In this document: positions 47,933-55,687 of the stretch, piece after piece
Layout: each line of letters opens with the position of its first letter
How positions within the stretch are numbered: the stretch's first letter is position 1
IMG/VR virus record: IMGVR_UViG_3300033388_007730
Location: 1 to 64,000 of that record
DNA: 64,000 nucleotides
Reading direction: 5' to 3' (one strand)
From: a virus
Position numbers and translations under genes: made by a program
The notes under the pieces: model-generated
What the model was told of the DNA's origin: nothing
The model's database searches: none
What the model saw: only the letters and a program-made list of their open reading frames with translations

Positions 47933-49012
47933 ATGAAACTGGGAATATTGTGTAATTTTGGTCCACCTTCAGTTGGAGGGTCGGAGTCCGTAATCAAAAA
48001 TATCTCTACACAGTTAATTAAGGGGTATAAGTACGAAATAAGTGTCTTTTCTTTCAATTATGATAGAATAAGTGTCTTTGAGGGTATGAACCTAATCCCT
48101 TGTCCAAAAGGGGAGAAATTGGTTCAAGAATTGAATAATTTTGACCATTTGATGGTCTACAGTGATGGTTTTTGGGAATGGGAGACAATTCTCAAGAATA
48201 TTGACAAAATCAAGCCAAATGTGACAATATCGATGGTTGGGATGTATCATATGATAGCAAATAACGAGCTATATGGCTTATTTAAAAAGAATATTGATAG
48301 GTATAGTATTATCACCCATTTTGAGGGGAATGATTATAATAAGTGCCTCTTTGACGGTCTAACGGTCAATGTGATACCTAATGGAGTTGATTTAGATGAG
48401 TTCAGAAATAATATTATAAATTTCCGCGAAAAATACAATATTAAAGAGAAATATGTCATTTTGAATTGTGCAAATTTTTTCTTCGGGAAAGGGCAAAATG
48501 CCCTTGGATTGATAAATAAAGAATTAAAAAAATATTTAAAAGATTTTATAATTGTTCAAATATCAAGTTCTATAAAGTATCCTTATGAACAAAGATTTTT
48601 AGAAAGAGCAAAGAGAAATTTTGATGGTGATAAGTGTTTGTTTTTAAGGAATATTCCCAGAGAAGATGTAGTAAGTGCATTCAAAGGCTCAGATATTTTT
48701 TTAAATGTTTCTGGGAAAGAAGTCAATCCTATTGTTATTCTTGAAAGTTTAGCTTCTGATTTGCCTTTTGTATCTTTATCAGTAGGAGATGTAAATAATT
48801 ATCCAGGAATAATAGTTAATACTGCCATAGAAGACAAAAAAGGATATAAGATAATAGATGAAAGAACTGTAAAAGTGTATGTAGATAGTATTATAAAACT
48901 TTTAACTAATAATGGGTTAAGAGAGGAGTTGATTATAAGGGGTCAAAATGTGATTGAGAAGTTAGATTGGAAGAATATTGTTCCAGAATATGATAAGGTG
49001 TTTAGAGGATGA
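47933..49012 (+). CDS. GT4-type (GT-B fold) glycosyltransferase
   Basis: The 359-residue protein starts at ATG 47933 with AAAGGGG upstream. The N-terminus LGILCNFGPPSVGGSESVI (~2-20) carries the GG-x-E acceptor loop of family 4 enzymes. VNVIPNGVDLDEF (~145) starts the second half, and the C-terminal GSDIFLNVSGKEVNPIVILE segment (~260-280) gives the conserved E-x7-E-type nucleotide-sugar site. There is no membrane segment. It is the third glycosyltransferase in the window and is followed with a 4-bp overlap by a small YD-like gene. The acceptor is unknown. Confidence 0.85.
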   Translation: MKLGILCNFGPPSVGGSESVIKNISTQLIKGYKYEISVFSFNYDRISVFEGMNLIPCPKGEKLVQELNNFDHLMVYSDGFWEWETILKNIDKIKPNVTISMVGMYHMIANNELYGLFKKNIDRYSIITHFEGNDYNKCLFDGLTVNVIPNGVDLDEFRNNIINFREKYNIKEKYVILNCANFFFGKGQNALGLINKELKKYLKDFIIVQISSSIKYPYEQRFLERAKRNFDGDKCLFLRNIPREDVVSAFKGSDIFLNVSGKEVNPIVILESLASDLPFVSLSVGDVNNYPGIIVNTAIEDKKGYKIIDERTVKVYVDSIIKLLTNNGLREELIIRGQNVIEKLDWKNIVPEYDKVFRG

Positions 49013-49239
49013 GCGTAATGAGAAGAGAATATGATGACAGAGGTAATACTATTTATAGAAGATTTATTAATGGTTTTGAAGCTTGGTATAAATATGATGA
49101 AAATAATCATTTAATATCTTCCATAAGTTCTCATAATAATATATATTGGTTTAGTCGAAAAATTGCAAAGGAAGAATTTGAGCAAATTAAATTCAATAAT
49201 AGAGAACCAATTTCTAGATTTGAGTTAATGGAATTATGA
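49009..49239 (+). CDS. YD-repeat-like small protein with RFELMEL tail
   Basis: The 76-residue protein overlaps the glycosyltransferase stop (ATGA). It has the same repeat style as the - strand paralogues (REYDDRGNTIYRRFINGFEAW, split as REYDDRGNTIYRR and FEAWYKYDENN) and ends in NREPISRFELMEL. Coming from the opposite strand and a different transcript, it shows that the tail is conserved for the protein and not by local DNA duplication alone. A second possible start is ATG 49018. Function unknown. Confidence 0.6.
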   Translation: MSVMRREYDDRGNTIYRRFINGFEAWYKYDENNHLISSISSHNNIYWFSRKIAKEEFEQIKFNNREPISRFELMEL

Positions 49240-49814
49240 AAAAATCATTAAAAAAAGAAATAAGATGGTTGATGTTTAAAATTGATCCTTTTAGGATTAA
49301 TTATTCAATAAAAAGATTTTCAAATAAAATGCATATGTACTATATTCTAAAAGATCACAAAGTTTCTGAAGATTTTATCAGAGAGTTTATGAGCAGAATA
49401 GGAGGACCAGAATGGAATATGCTATCTTCTAGTCAAGATTTGTCTGAAGATTTTATTAGAGAATTTCAGAGTAAGTTAGATTGGATGTAGATTTCTCTTT
49501 GTCAAAATTTATCAGAATCTTTTATTGTTGAATTTAAAGAAAAAATTCTTTGGAATTATGCTTCAGAAGGACAGGAACTCACTGAAGATTTTTTATTAGA
49601 GTATAGGGACAATCTTAATTACTATTGTCTGGTTAAGAATAAGAAGATCAAAGTCTCAAAAGAATTCAGGGAAATCATTAACAGAGTTAAATATGAAGAA
49701 TGGACAGATGTAGGGACAAATAATTGTGAGGTTATAAGGGAAAGATTAGGAGAGTATGAGCAAAAGAAGAGAGAAATGAATAAATATACTAGATTTGAGG
49801 TAATGGATTTATGA
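49236..49814 (+). pseudogene. LSEDFI-repeat protein gene interrupted by an amber codon
   Basis: The frame from ATG 49236 reaches TAG at 49488 after 84 residues, but stays open after it for 107 more codons in the same frame to TGA 49812. Both halves carry one repeat: KVSEDFIREFMSRI, DLSEDFIREFQSKLDW, NLSESFIVEFKEKILW, ELTEDFLLEYRDNLNY. The TAG falls inside a W-x-x-IS-x-x-Q linker. Similar LSEDFI...W..IS..Q repeats occur in large DNA viruses and phages. The end, KYTRFEVMDL, carries the shared C-terminal tail. Either the gene is inactivated or amber readthrough makes a 192-residue form. Confidence 0.7.
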
Positions 49815-50545
49815 GCACACCAATAGTAAGTGTTATTATGACTGTTTATAATTGTGAAAGATATATAGAAAAATCTTTACAATCAATTTCTGATCAAACT
49901 TTCAAAGATTTTGAAATTGTTATTTATGATGATTGCTCTACAGATAATACTGTTGAAATTATTACTGATTTTTTACGATATTATAAAGGTGATTATTATT
50001 TTATTTTTGGCGAAAAAAATGTTGGATGTGGAGAAAGTAGAAGCAAAGCGATAAGAAGGTCACATGGTAAATACCTGGCTATTCAAGATGCTGATGATAT
50101 CAGTCTTTCAAATAGATTAGAAAAAGAAGTCAACTTTTTAGAAGATAATAACGATATATTCTGTGTAGGAAGCTTTGTTATTAAGATTGATGAAGATGGA
50201 GAAGATGGTGAGAAAATAGAGTATCCACCTGAGAATAATGATGAAGTAATTAAAGCTATAACAGAAAAGTGTATGAATCCTATTTTAGATCCAAGCACAA
50301 TGTTCAGAAGAAAGGATTTTGATGAGATAGGAGGATATACTTCAGATAAGAGCATATGGACAGTTCCAGACTTTGATTTATGGCTTAGAGCACTATCAAC
50401 AGGAAAAAAGTTTTCTAATATCCAGGAATCATTAGTCAGATATAGAGTCAATGAAGAAGGAGTAACGAGGAAACATAAAGAAGAGATGATAAGACACCAT
50501 ATGATAGTATGGAATAGCTTTATGAAGGATAGGGGACTGAAATAG
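49811..50545 (+). CDS. GT2-family (GT-A fold) glycosyltransferase
   Basis: The 244-residue protein begins in the ATGA overlap with the previous frame. Family 2 features are clear: VSVIMTVYNCERYIEKSLQS (~6-25), IYDDCSTDNT (~38-47), the AIQDADDISLSNRLE stretch (~92-106) with the D-x-D site, and a late W-x-x-PDFDLWLRAL segment (~195) typical of the acceptor side. Residues 120-135 form an acidic insertion (EDGEDGEKIEYPPENND). No membrane segment. It is the fourth glycosyltransferase of the window and closes the accessory region. Confidence 0.85.
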   Translation: MSTPIVSVIMTVYNCERYIEKSLQSISDQTFKDFEIVIYDDCSTDNTVEIITDFLRYYKGDYYFIFGEKNVGCGESRSKAIRRSHGKYLAIQDADDISLSNRLEKEVNFLEDNNDIFCVGSFVIKIDEDGEDGEKIEYPPENNDEVIKAITEKCMNPILDPSTMFRRKDFDEIGGYTSDKSIWTVPDFDLWLRALSTGKKFSNIQESLVRYRVNEEGVTRKHKEEMIRHHMIVWNSFMKDRGLK

Positions 50546-50602
50546 AGGTTTTATTTTTTTTAATAAGAATATATATAACAATGCTATATTAGGAGTGCAA
50601 CT

Positions 50603-51079
50603 ATGAAAGATTTACCACATTGGGTTAAGAAAATATTAAATAATGATAATTTAACATGCGGAGTATGCGATAAAGTAGTATCATTAAAAGATCTGTTTTC
50701 TATGGGTATTCAAAAAAGTAGTGTAAAACCGTTTAGGGAGGTTCTATTTATAGGAATTGTATGTAAGCATTGTAAAGAGATGACGCTTTTTGAGTTAAAA
50801 GAAATGACTTTACTTGATTTCGCTTTTGAAATATTGGAAGAACAATCAAAATCGCAAGCCAAAAGTAGTAAGAAAAAATTAGATAAAAAGATGAAAGTTA
50901 CTTCAAATGATAAAAATGTCAAAAAAACAAAAAGCAAGATAACTCTAAAAGAGATTAAAAACAGTGTATCGTTCCTCAATCAGATAGAAACACATGATGA
51001 TTTTTTGATTGCTCTTGGAATGTCAATAGAACAGATAGAAAGTTATAAGATTAAAAAGAATAAAAGAAAGACAAAATAA
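50603..51079 (+). CDS. Putative zinc-ribbon protein with a basic tail
   Basis: The 158-residue protein starts at ATG 50603 with AGGAGTG upstream. CGVC (~20) and CKHC (~54) form two C-x2-C knuckles, spaced as in a zinc ribbon. Residues ~85-130 are extremely lysine- and serine-rich (SKKKLDKKMK) and probably disordered. The last 30 residues form a helix-like end. It overlaps the next gene by one base. The zinc ribbon and basic tail fit a nucleic-acid-binding role, but the function is unknown. Confidence 0.65.
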   Translation: MKDLPHWVKKILNNDNLTCGVCDKVVSLKDLFSMGIQKSSVKPFREVLFIGIVCKHCKEMTLFELKEMTLLDFAFEILEEQSKSQAKSSKKKLDKKMKVTSNDKNVKKTKSKITLKEIKNSVSFLNQIETHDDFLIALGMSIEQIESYKIKKNKRKTK

Positions 51080-52137
51080 TGAAAGTAAGTGATTTTAGAT
51101 TAGCAGCTTCGATATTAAAAAGGGTTTGTTTGAATAGTGGATTAGCATTCCAGGATGTGAATATCACTTTTGATGAGAATTCGACAGATAGTGCTTTTAT
51201 TATTGGTGGGACAAAGAATGTTGTTCATACTATATATAGAATAGTTGATAAGTATATTTCTAATTCTATTGATATATTTGGTCAAAAATTATTTCAGAGT
51301 CCAGAGGAAGAAGAGAATTTTTTATTAACTCTTGCTTCTAAATTAAGAACATTTTTATATCCTGACGATAGCATTTATGACAAAATTGAAGAAACTACTA
51401 AACAGAGTTTATATAGTATGCCATTAGTATGGATTTTAATGAAAGATATTGTATGTCCTATAAATGATGTCGCTCTTCAAAATATTGATATATTTTTAGT
51501 AGATAGAAATGATATAGACATAGCACAGTATTGTAGTGATGTTAAGAATATAAATAATATTGAATCTTCTTTCATATTCATTAATGATATAAGTAATAAT
51601 GCAGTTAAAAATGCACTACTGTTTATTGAAGTTCTGGAAGCACATGATTTATCACCAACAGAAGTTATTAAAGAGATATATGAAAGTGACTTATATGAGA
51701 AATTTTATGGATTATTAGAGCTTTCTTTGAATGATAGTGAAATAAATGATTTTGAAGGAATTTTGATAGATATTACTGGTATAGATTTATTTGATTTAAT
51801 CCCATATCAGATAGATGCTATAAGAGATCATAAGGTGGCACAAAGTACAAAATATGATACGCATGCAGGAATGCCATTCTGGTTTATGGGTCTTACTGAA
51901 GAGATGCTGGAACCTATGAGAGGTTCAAATTGGACAGTATATGAGGGATTACAGCCTTATGTAAAAGAATTTTGGGATAAAGTTGAAGAAGTTAAATCAA
52001 AAAGAATAAAAAAGGGTAAGGATGTGGGAGTTCCATTTAATATGTTATTGGGACTAAAAACAAAGCAACTAGATGGTGGAGAAACTGATACAGAAACTAC
52101 TCTTCAAGGATTGTTATCATCTAATAGAATATGGTAA
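51079..52137 (+). CDS. Hypothetical protein
   Basis: The 352-residue protein starts on the last base of the previous stop. It is acidic and mostly helical, with no signal peptide and no recognised domain. A notable Trp/Met-rich stretch lies at ~262-300 (GMPFWFMGLTEEMLEPMRG). The C-terminus is hydrophilic (GGETDTETTLQG). Its coupling to the zinc-ribbon gene suggests they act together. Possible roles include a virion-assembly or DNA-transaction accessory factor, but nothing in the sequence decides this. Confidence 0.65.
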   Translation: MKVSDFRLAASILKRVCLNSGLAFQDVNITFDENSTDSAFIIGGTKNVVHTIYRIVDKYISNSIDIFGQKLFQSPEEEENFLLTLASKLRTFLYPDDSIYDKIEETTKQSLYSMPLVWILMKDIVCPINDVALQNIDIFLVDRNDIDIAQYCSDVKNINNIESSFIFINDISNNAVKNALLFIEVLEAHDLSPTEVIKEIYESDLYEKFYGLLELSLNDSEINDFEGILIDITGIDLFDLIPYQIDAIRDHKVAQSTKYDTHAGMPFWFMGLTEEMLEPMRGSNWTVYEGLQPYVKEFWDKVEEVKSKRIKKGKDVGVPFNMLLGLKTKQLDGGETDTETTLQGLLSSNRIW

Positions 52138-52141
52138 TATC

Positions 52142-52170
52142 TTGAAAAGTGAAAGATAATGTTGTAAAAT
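52142..52170 (+). promoter_or_regulatory. Sigma-70-type promoter upstream of the helicase gene set
   Basis: TTGAAA (52142-52147), 17-bp spacer starting AGTGA and ending GTTG, TAAAAT (52165-52170). It closely resembles the promoters at 44772 and 47878. The expected start at about 52177 leaves a leader of only ~6 bases before ATG 52183, cutting into the GAGGTGAT ribosome binding site. Confidence 0.65.
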
Positions 52171-52182
52171 GTATGAGGTGAT

Positions 52183-52506
52183 ATGATGAATAATGAAGAA
52201 TATGAATTATTTCTTAATAAGACTTTGAACTTAATTGAAAATGCTGTTAATTTTTTAAATAGAGGTAAACATATTGTAGCATATAATAAGATGCTTGGAA
52301 TATACCAAAAATTAACATCATTGGAAGGGGACAAGAGGGTTGAATTATCATTGGAAGAATTGAGTTGTAGGTCTGTTTCTTATTATATGTTAGATGGTAG
52401 ATACGATGATGCGATGGTTGTTATTAAAAAAATAAGATTAGATTTATATCAAGTTTATGGTAAGGTAAAAAAAGAAAATGAAAAAAATAGAAACGAAAGC
52501 GTTTAA
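52183..52506 (+). CDS. Small helical hypothetical protein
   Basis: The 107-residue protein starts at ATG 52183 (or the adjacent ATG 52186) after GAGGTGAT. It is predicted helical throughout, with a TPR-like look (AVNFLNRGKHIVAYNKMLGI, then YYMLDGRYDDAMVVI). It ends in a charged tail. It is the first gene after a promoter and leads into the helicase gene set. A small protein-protein adaptor is plausible, without direct evidence. Confidence 0.65.
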   Translation: MMNNEEYELFLNKTLNLIENAVNFLNRGKHIVAYNKMLGIYQKLTSLEGDKRVELSLEELSCRSVSYYMLDGRYDDAMVVIKKIRLDLYQVYGKVKKENEKNRNESV

Positions 52507-52657
52507 AAAAATATCAGCAGATGAAGTTACTCATCCACCAGTTCCAGGTGAGGGAGATGGTGCAAAATCTAAGAGTAGTGGTAAAAAGAAAAAGAAGAAA
52601 AAGTTACCTACATTGAATAGAGTAGTAGATGATGTAAGTATAAATGATTTAAGATAG
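52478..52657 (+). CDS. Lysine-rich 59-residue protein nested in the preceding gene end
   Basis: ATG 52478 lies within the last 29 bases of the preceding gene in another frame, and the product runs to TAG 52657. It has a PPVPGEGDG turn, a run of seven lysines and a helical end (LNRVVDDVSINDLR). It fills what would otherwise be a 160-bp gap directly before the helicase. Composition suggests a disordered nucleic-acid-binding peptide. Function unknown. Confidence 0.5.
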   Translation: MKKIETKAFKKISADEVTHPPVPGEGDGAKSKSSGKKKKKKKLPTLNRVVDDVSINDLR

Positions 52658-52667
52658 AGGAAGTATT

Positions 52668-54200
52668 TTGAGTTTAGTATTAGAAGTAGATCATAACGTG
52701 ACTTATGTTAAAGGTAAGTTGCAAGGAGAGTTGTATAAAGGTCTTAAAAGAGAATTGGGATATTTACCAGAAGATTCTTTTTGGATGAAGAAGAAGAATT
52801 CTAGCAATTCAAAGCAGAAGTGGAAAAAAGAGTGGGATGGAATAATTACTACTGTTTGTTGGAATAAAGCATTTTGTAGATGTCATGTCAAAAAAAATGG
52901 AATGCACTTTCATACAGGACTTGTAGGAAGAGCTTGTAAATATTTTAAAGATAATGGTGTTCAATATAAAGTTGTTGATATACGTAGCAAAACTGAAAAG
53001 ACTGATAGATATTCTATGTCTGACGAATTTGAGTATAGAGATTATCAACAAGATATAATAAAAACAGTTGTTGGTGATGAGTCTGTTAAAGGTACTGATA
53101 GAGGTATCATTAAAGCAGCAACTGGTTCTGGGAAAACTTCTATTGCTTGTGCCGTTATCGCTAATATAGGTGTCTCTCCAACAATTTTCTATGTCACTTC
53201 TGTTGATCTTTTGAAGCAGGCTAGAGATGAAATTAGCAGGTTTATTAGAGAGAATGATTTGCCAGTTGATATCGGTGCTGTAGGTGGTGGATATAAAGAT
53301 ATAAGAGATATAACTGTTATGACAGTTCAAACTGCTGTGAGAGCATTGGGTGGCGTTTGGGTAAAATATGATGATGAGAGTTATGAAAAAGATGATACAG
53401 ATATTGAAGATATCAGAAATGATATTCGGGATCTTATACATAATTGTAAACTTATGATTTGCGATGAGATTCAGCATTGGGCTGCTGAAACTTGTCAAAT
53501 AATTTCTGATGCTTCAGTTTCTTGTCAGTACAGATATGGATTTAGTGCGACTCCATGGAGGGACAAAGGAGATGACATTCTTATAGATGCTTGTTTTGGA
53601 AAGTGTTTGGCAGATATAAATGCTTCATATCTTATTAGAGAAGGATACCTCGTTAGACCAAATATATATTTTTGGACAGTTAATAATATGAGAGGAATAG
53701 GAAAAGTTCCGTATCAGACAGTATATAAAAAAGCGATAGTTGAGAATGAAGAAAGAAATGAGATAATAGCAAACTTAGCAGAACATTTTTTAGAACAGAA
53801 GAGAAAGATTCTTATATTAGTAAAACAGATAGCTCATGGTAAGACATTAGAATTAATGATTCCTGGAAGTACTTTTCTATATGGAGCAACTTCCAAAAAG
53901 AAGAGGGAAGAACATCTTGAGCTTATGAGAAATGGAGAGGCTAGAATAACGATAGCTAGTGTTATATTTGATGAAGGAATTGATTGTAAGCCACTTGATA
54001 CATTGATATTAGCAGGTGGTGGGAAATCTCCTACAAGGGCATTACAAAGAATTGGTAGAATATTAAGACTGTATGAAGGTAAAACAGATGCGATAGCTGT
54101 TGATTTTATGGATAATTGTAAATATCTTCAAGGACATAGTAAGAAAAGGGAAAAAATGTATAGGAGTGAAGATGAATTCATCATTAAAAGGCAAAAATGA
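52668..54200 (+). CDS. SF2 DNA helicase, UvsW-like
   Basis: The 510-residue protein starts at TTG 52668, which has GAGGAAG upstream and no better ATG nearby. Superfamily 2 motifs are in order: motif I ATGSGKTS (~150), motif II CDEIQHW (~264), motif III GFSATPWR (~291) and motif VI ALQRIGRILR (~458). An N-terminal part of ~115 residues precedes the helicase core, as in T4 UvsW, which unwinds branched DNA and promotes fork regression during recombination-dependent replication. Its position before other replication genes agrees. The name is by similarity of layout only; other phage SF2 repair helicases would look alike. Confidence 0.85.
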   Translation: MSLVLEVDHNVTYVKGKLQGELYKGLKRELGYLPEDSFWMKKKNSSNSKQKWKKEWDGIITTVCWNKAFCRCHVKKNGMHFHTGLVGRACKYFKDNGVQYKVVDIRSKTEKTDRYSMSDEFEYRDYQQDIIKTVVGDESVKGTDRGIIKAATGSGKTSIACAVIANIGVSPTIFYVTSVDLLKQARDEISRFIRENDLPVDIGAVGGGYKDIRDITVMTVQTAVRALGGVWVKYDDESYEKDDTDIEDIRNDIRDLIHNCKLMICDEIQHWAAETCQIISDASVSCQYRYGFSATPWRDKGDDILIDACFGKCLADINASYLIREGYLVRPNIYFWTVNNMRGIGKVPYQTVYKKAIVENEERNEIIANLAEHFLEQKRKILILVKQIAHGKTLELMIPGSTFLYGATSKKKREEHLELMRNGEARITIASVIFDEGIDCKPLDTLILAGGGKSPTRALQRIGRILRLYEGKTDAIAVDFMDNCKYLQGHSKKREKMYRSEDEFIIKRQK

Positions 54201-55125
54201 GATGAGTAGTGCAGATAAAATAATGAAAAATATCTTTAGTGGTGAGTTTGAGGATGTTAGAACTGCAAAAAGGAAAAAAAGCAAAAAAATAAAAAAAAAT
54301 GTTGACATAGAGAAAAAAGATGGTATAATAACATCAAATGATGAGGGTACAGAAATCATTAATGATGGCCCTAAGTTTGTGAGCTGGAAAGATAAGAATA
54401 AAAGAAAAACGTGGCAATTTGATCCTAATAAACCAGTATCGGATTGGAAAGCCTGGGATTTATTTGAATTTGCTCACAATTTGTATGTTAAAAAGTATAA
54501 TGAAGATTGGGATTTGAGAAGGCAGGGTAACTCTTTGGTCATCTTGCAGATCTTTGAAAAATTAGAGAGAGAGTTAGGCAGTAATAACTATTTAATGATG
54601 CGAGATTATGTTATTTATTTCTTTGAGAAACATATAGATAAGTTTAAAAGAAGAAAAACACATAATGATGGTTTCTTCGATCATATGAATAGAAAAGATG
54701 TTATTAGATCATTTTGTCATTCTTATGATTATCGAAAAAACTTTAAAAGGTATGAAGGATTGAGAAAAAAAGATATAAATAAAGTTATTACAAATGCAGA
54801 TTTAGAAAATGCTTATATTCTAAGTATTGGAACATTAGTATCTGATTTTGGTATAGTCATCGCCGCTAATTGGTTAGTTGCGAAAAAGAAGTTCAAAAAG
54901 AAAGATACTGTTAAAATGATTTTTAATGCTTGTAAGTCAATGTATGATAAAGATGTATTTCATATAGTTGTAAAATCTACTGAGAAAAACTCTCCTTATC
55001 CAGATTGGCTAATGTTTAAAGACCCTTCTATTATTACTAATAGGATAGATAAGAATATAAAAATAAATGTAGAATTTTTAGAAAGTGGAAAAAATAAGCT
55101 TGCTTTTTTGAAAGGAATATGTTAA
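54172..55125 (+). CDS. Hypothetical protein between helicase and IF3
   Basis: I chose ATG 54172 (317 residues) because AGGAGTG lies just upstream; an upstream alternative start at 54100 lies deep inside the helicase gene. The first ~75 residues are highly charged and probably disordered (KRKKSKKIKKN). A folded helical part follows, with KPVSDWKAWDLFEFAHNLY (~105) and NNYLMMRDYVIYFFEKHI (~150). A hydrophobic stretch near residue 235 (SIGTLVSDFGIVIAANWLVA) is followed by a Lys-rich patch. No domain is recognised. Overlap with the helicase suggests a replication- or repair-linked role. Confidence 0.65.
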   Translation: MNSSLKGKNEMSSADKIMKNIFSGEFEDVRTAKRKKSKKIKKNVDIEKKDGIITSNDEGTEIINDGPKFVSWKDKNKRKTWQFDPNKPVSDWKAWDLFEFAHNLYVKKYNEDWDLRRQGNSLVILQIFEKLERELGSNNYLMMRDYVIYFFEKHIDKFKRRKTHNDGFFDHMNRKDVIRSFCHSYDYRKNFKRYEGLRKKDINKVITNADLENAYILSIGTLVSDFGIVIAANWLVAKKKFKKKDTVKMIFNACKSMYDKDVFHIVVKSTEKNSPYPDWLMFKDPSIITNRIDKNIKINVEFLESGKNKLAFLKGIC

Positions 55126-55135
55126 ACTATGAAAG

Positions 55136-55648
55136 ATGAAAATGAGTAAAGAGTATAGTATCAATTACAAGATTCAAGCTAGCATAGTTGATGTTGTGAC
55201 TCCAGAAGGAGAAATGAAAAAGAATGTATCATTCGATGATGCGATGGATATGACGGAAGAATATGGGTTGGACTTGGTAGAGGTTTCACCAACAAAAGAA
55301 AATAAAAATGCAGTATGTAAGATACTAGATTTTGGGAAATTAAAATATAAAGATAGTAAAAGGAAGAAGACTCACAAACAGGTTGTGAAAGAAATTAAGT
55401 TTAATTTTAATATCGATAACCACGATTTAGAAGTAAAAAATAAAAAAGTAAAAAAGTTCCTTGACAAAAAGTATCAGATAAGGTATAGTATAGAACTAAG
55501 AGGCAGAGAAAAATCGTTAATCTCTGCCGCGAGAGAAAAAATGGAAAAAAGTTTGGAACAGTTCAAAGAAGTAGCAAGTTGGACTCCTATCAAAGTTTTT
55601 TCTGGTGGAAGAATGGTAAGAATAACAACGGTTATATCTGCTGTATAA
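55136..55648 (+). CDS. infC: Translation initiation factor IF-3
   Basis: The 170-residue protein matches bacterial IF3 along its whole length. The N-domain has INYKIQASIVDVVTPEGE and YGLDLVEVSPTKE (~38-50), with VCKILDFGKLKYK (~60) leading into the basic linker helix. The C-domain has VKEIKFNFNIDNHDLEVK (~84) and IELRGREKSL (~120). In bacteria IF3 binds the 30S subunit, prevents subunit joining and checks the start codon. A phage copy could redirect host ribosomes toward phage mRNAs; phage IF3 genes are reported from huge phages. Two possible starts exist, ATG 55136 and ATG 55142. It ends 39 bp before the AAA+ ATPase. Confidence 0.9.
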   Translation: MKMSKEYSINYKIQASIVDVVTPEGEMKKNVSFDDAMDMTEEYGLDLVEVSPTKENKNAVCKILDFGKLKYKDSKRKKTHKQVVKEIKFNFNIDNHDLEVKNKKVKKFLDKKYQIRYSIELRGREKSLISAAREKMEKSLEQFKEVASWTPIKVFSGGRMVRITTVISAV

Positions 55649-55687
55649 ATGTGAAGTGTTTAATTAGATGTATGAAAGGAACCAGCA

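Noticed and set aside
50540-50565. Possible terminator after the second GT2 gene
   Set aside because: The stem would be five A-T pairs before a T run, too weak to claim in such AT-rich DNA.
52809-53498. A 229-codon open frame on the minus strand opposite the SF2 helicase
   Set aside because: The plus strand carries clear helicase motifs; the antisense frame has low-complexity Ile/Ser/Phe-rich composition and no ribosome binding site.
55650-55676. Promoter-like TGTGAA and TATGAA boxes before the AAA+ gene
   Set aside because: The spacer is only 15 bp and both boxes are weak; the similarity to the other promoters is suggestive only.
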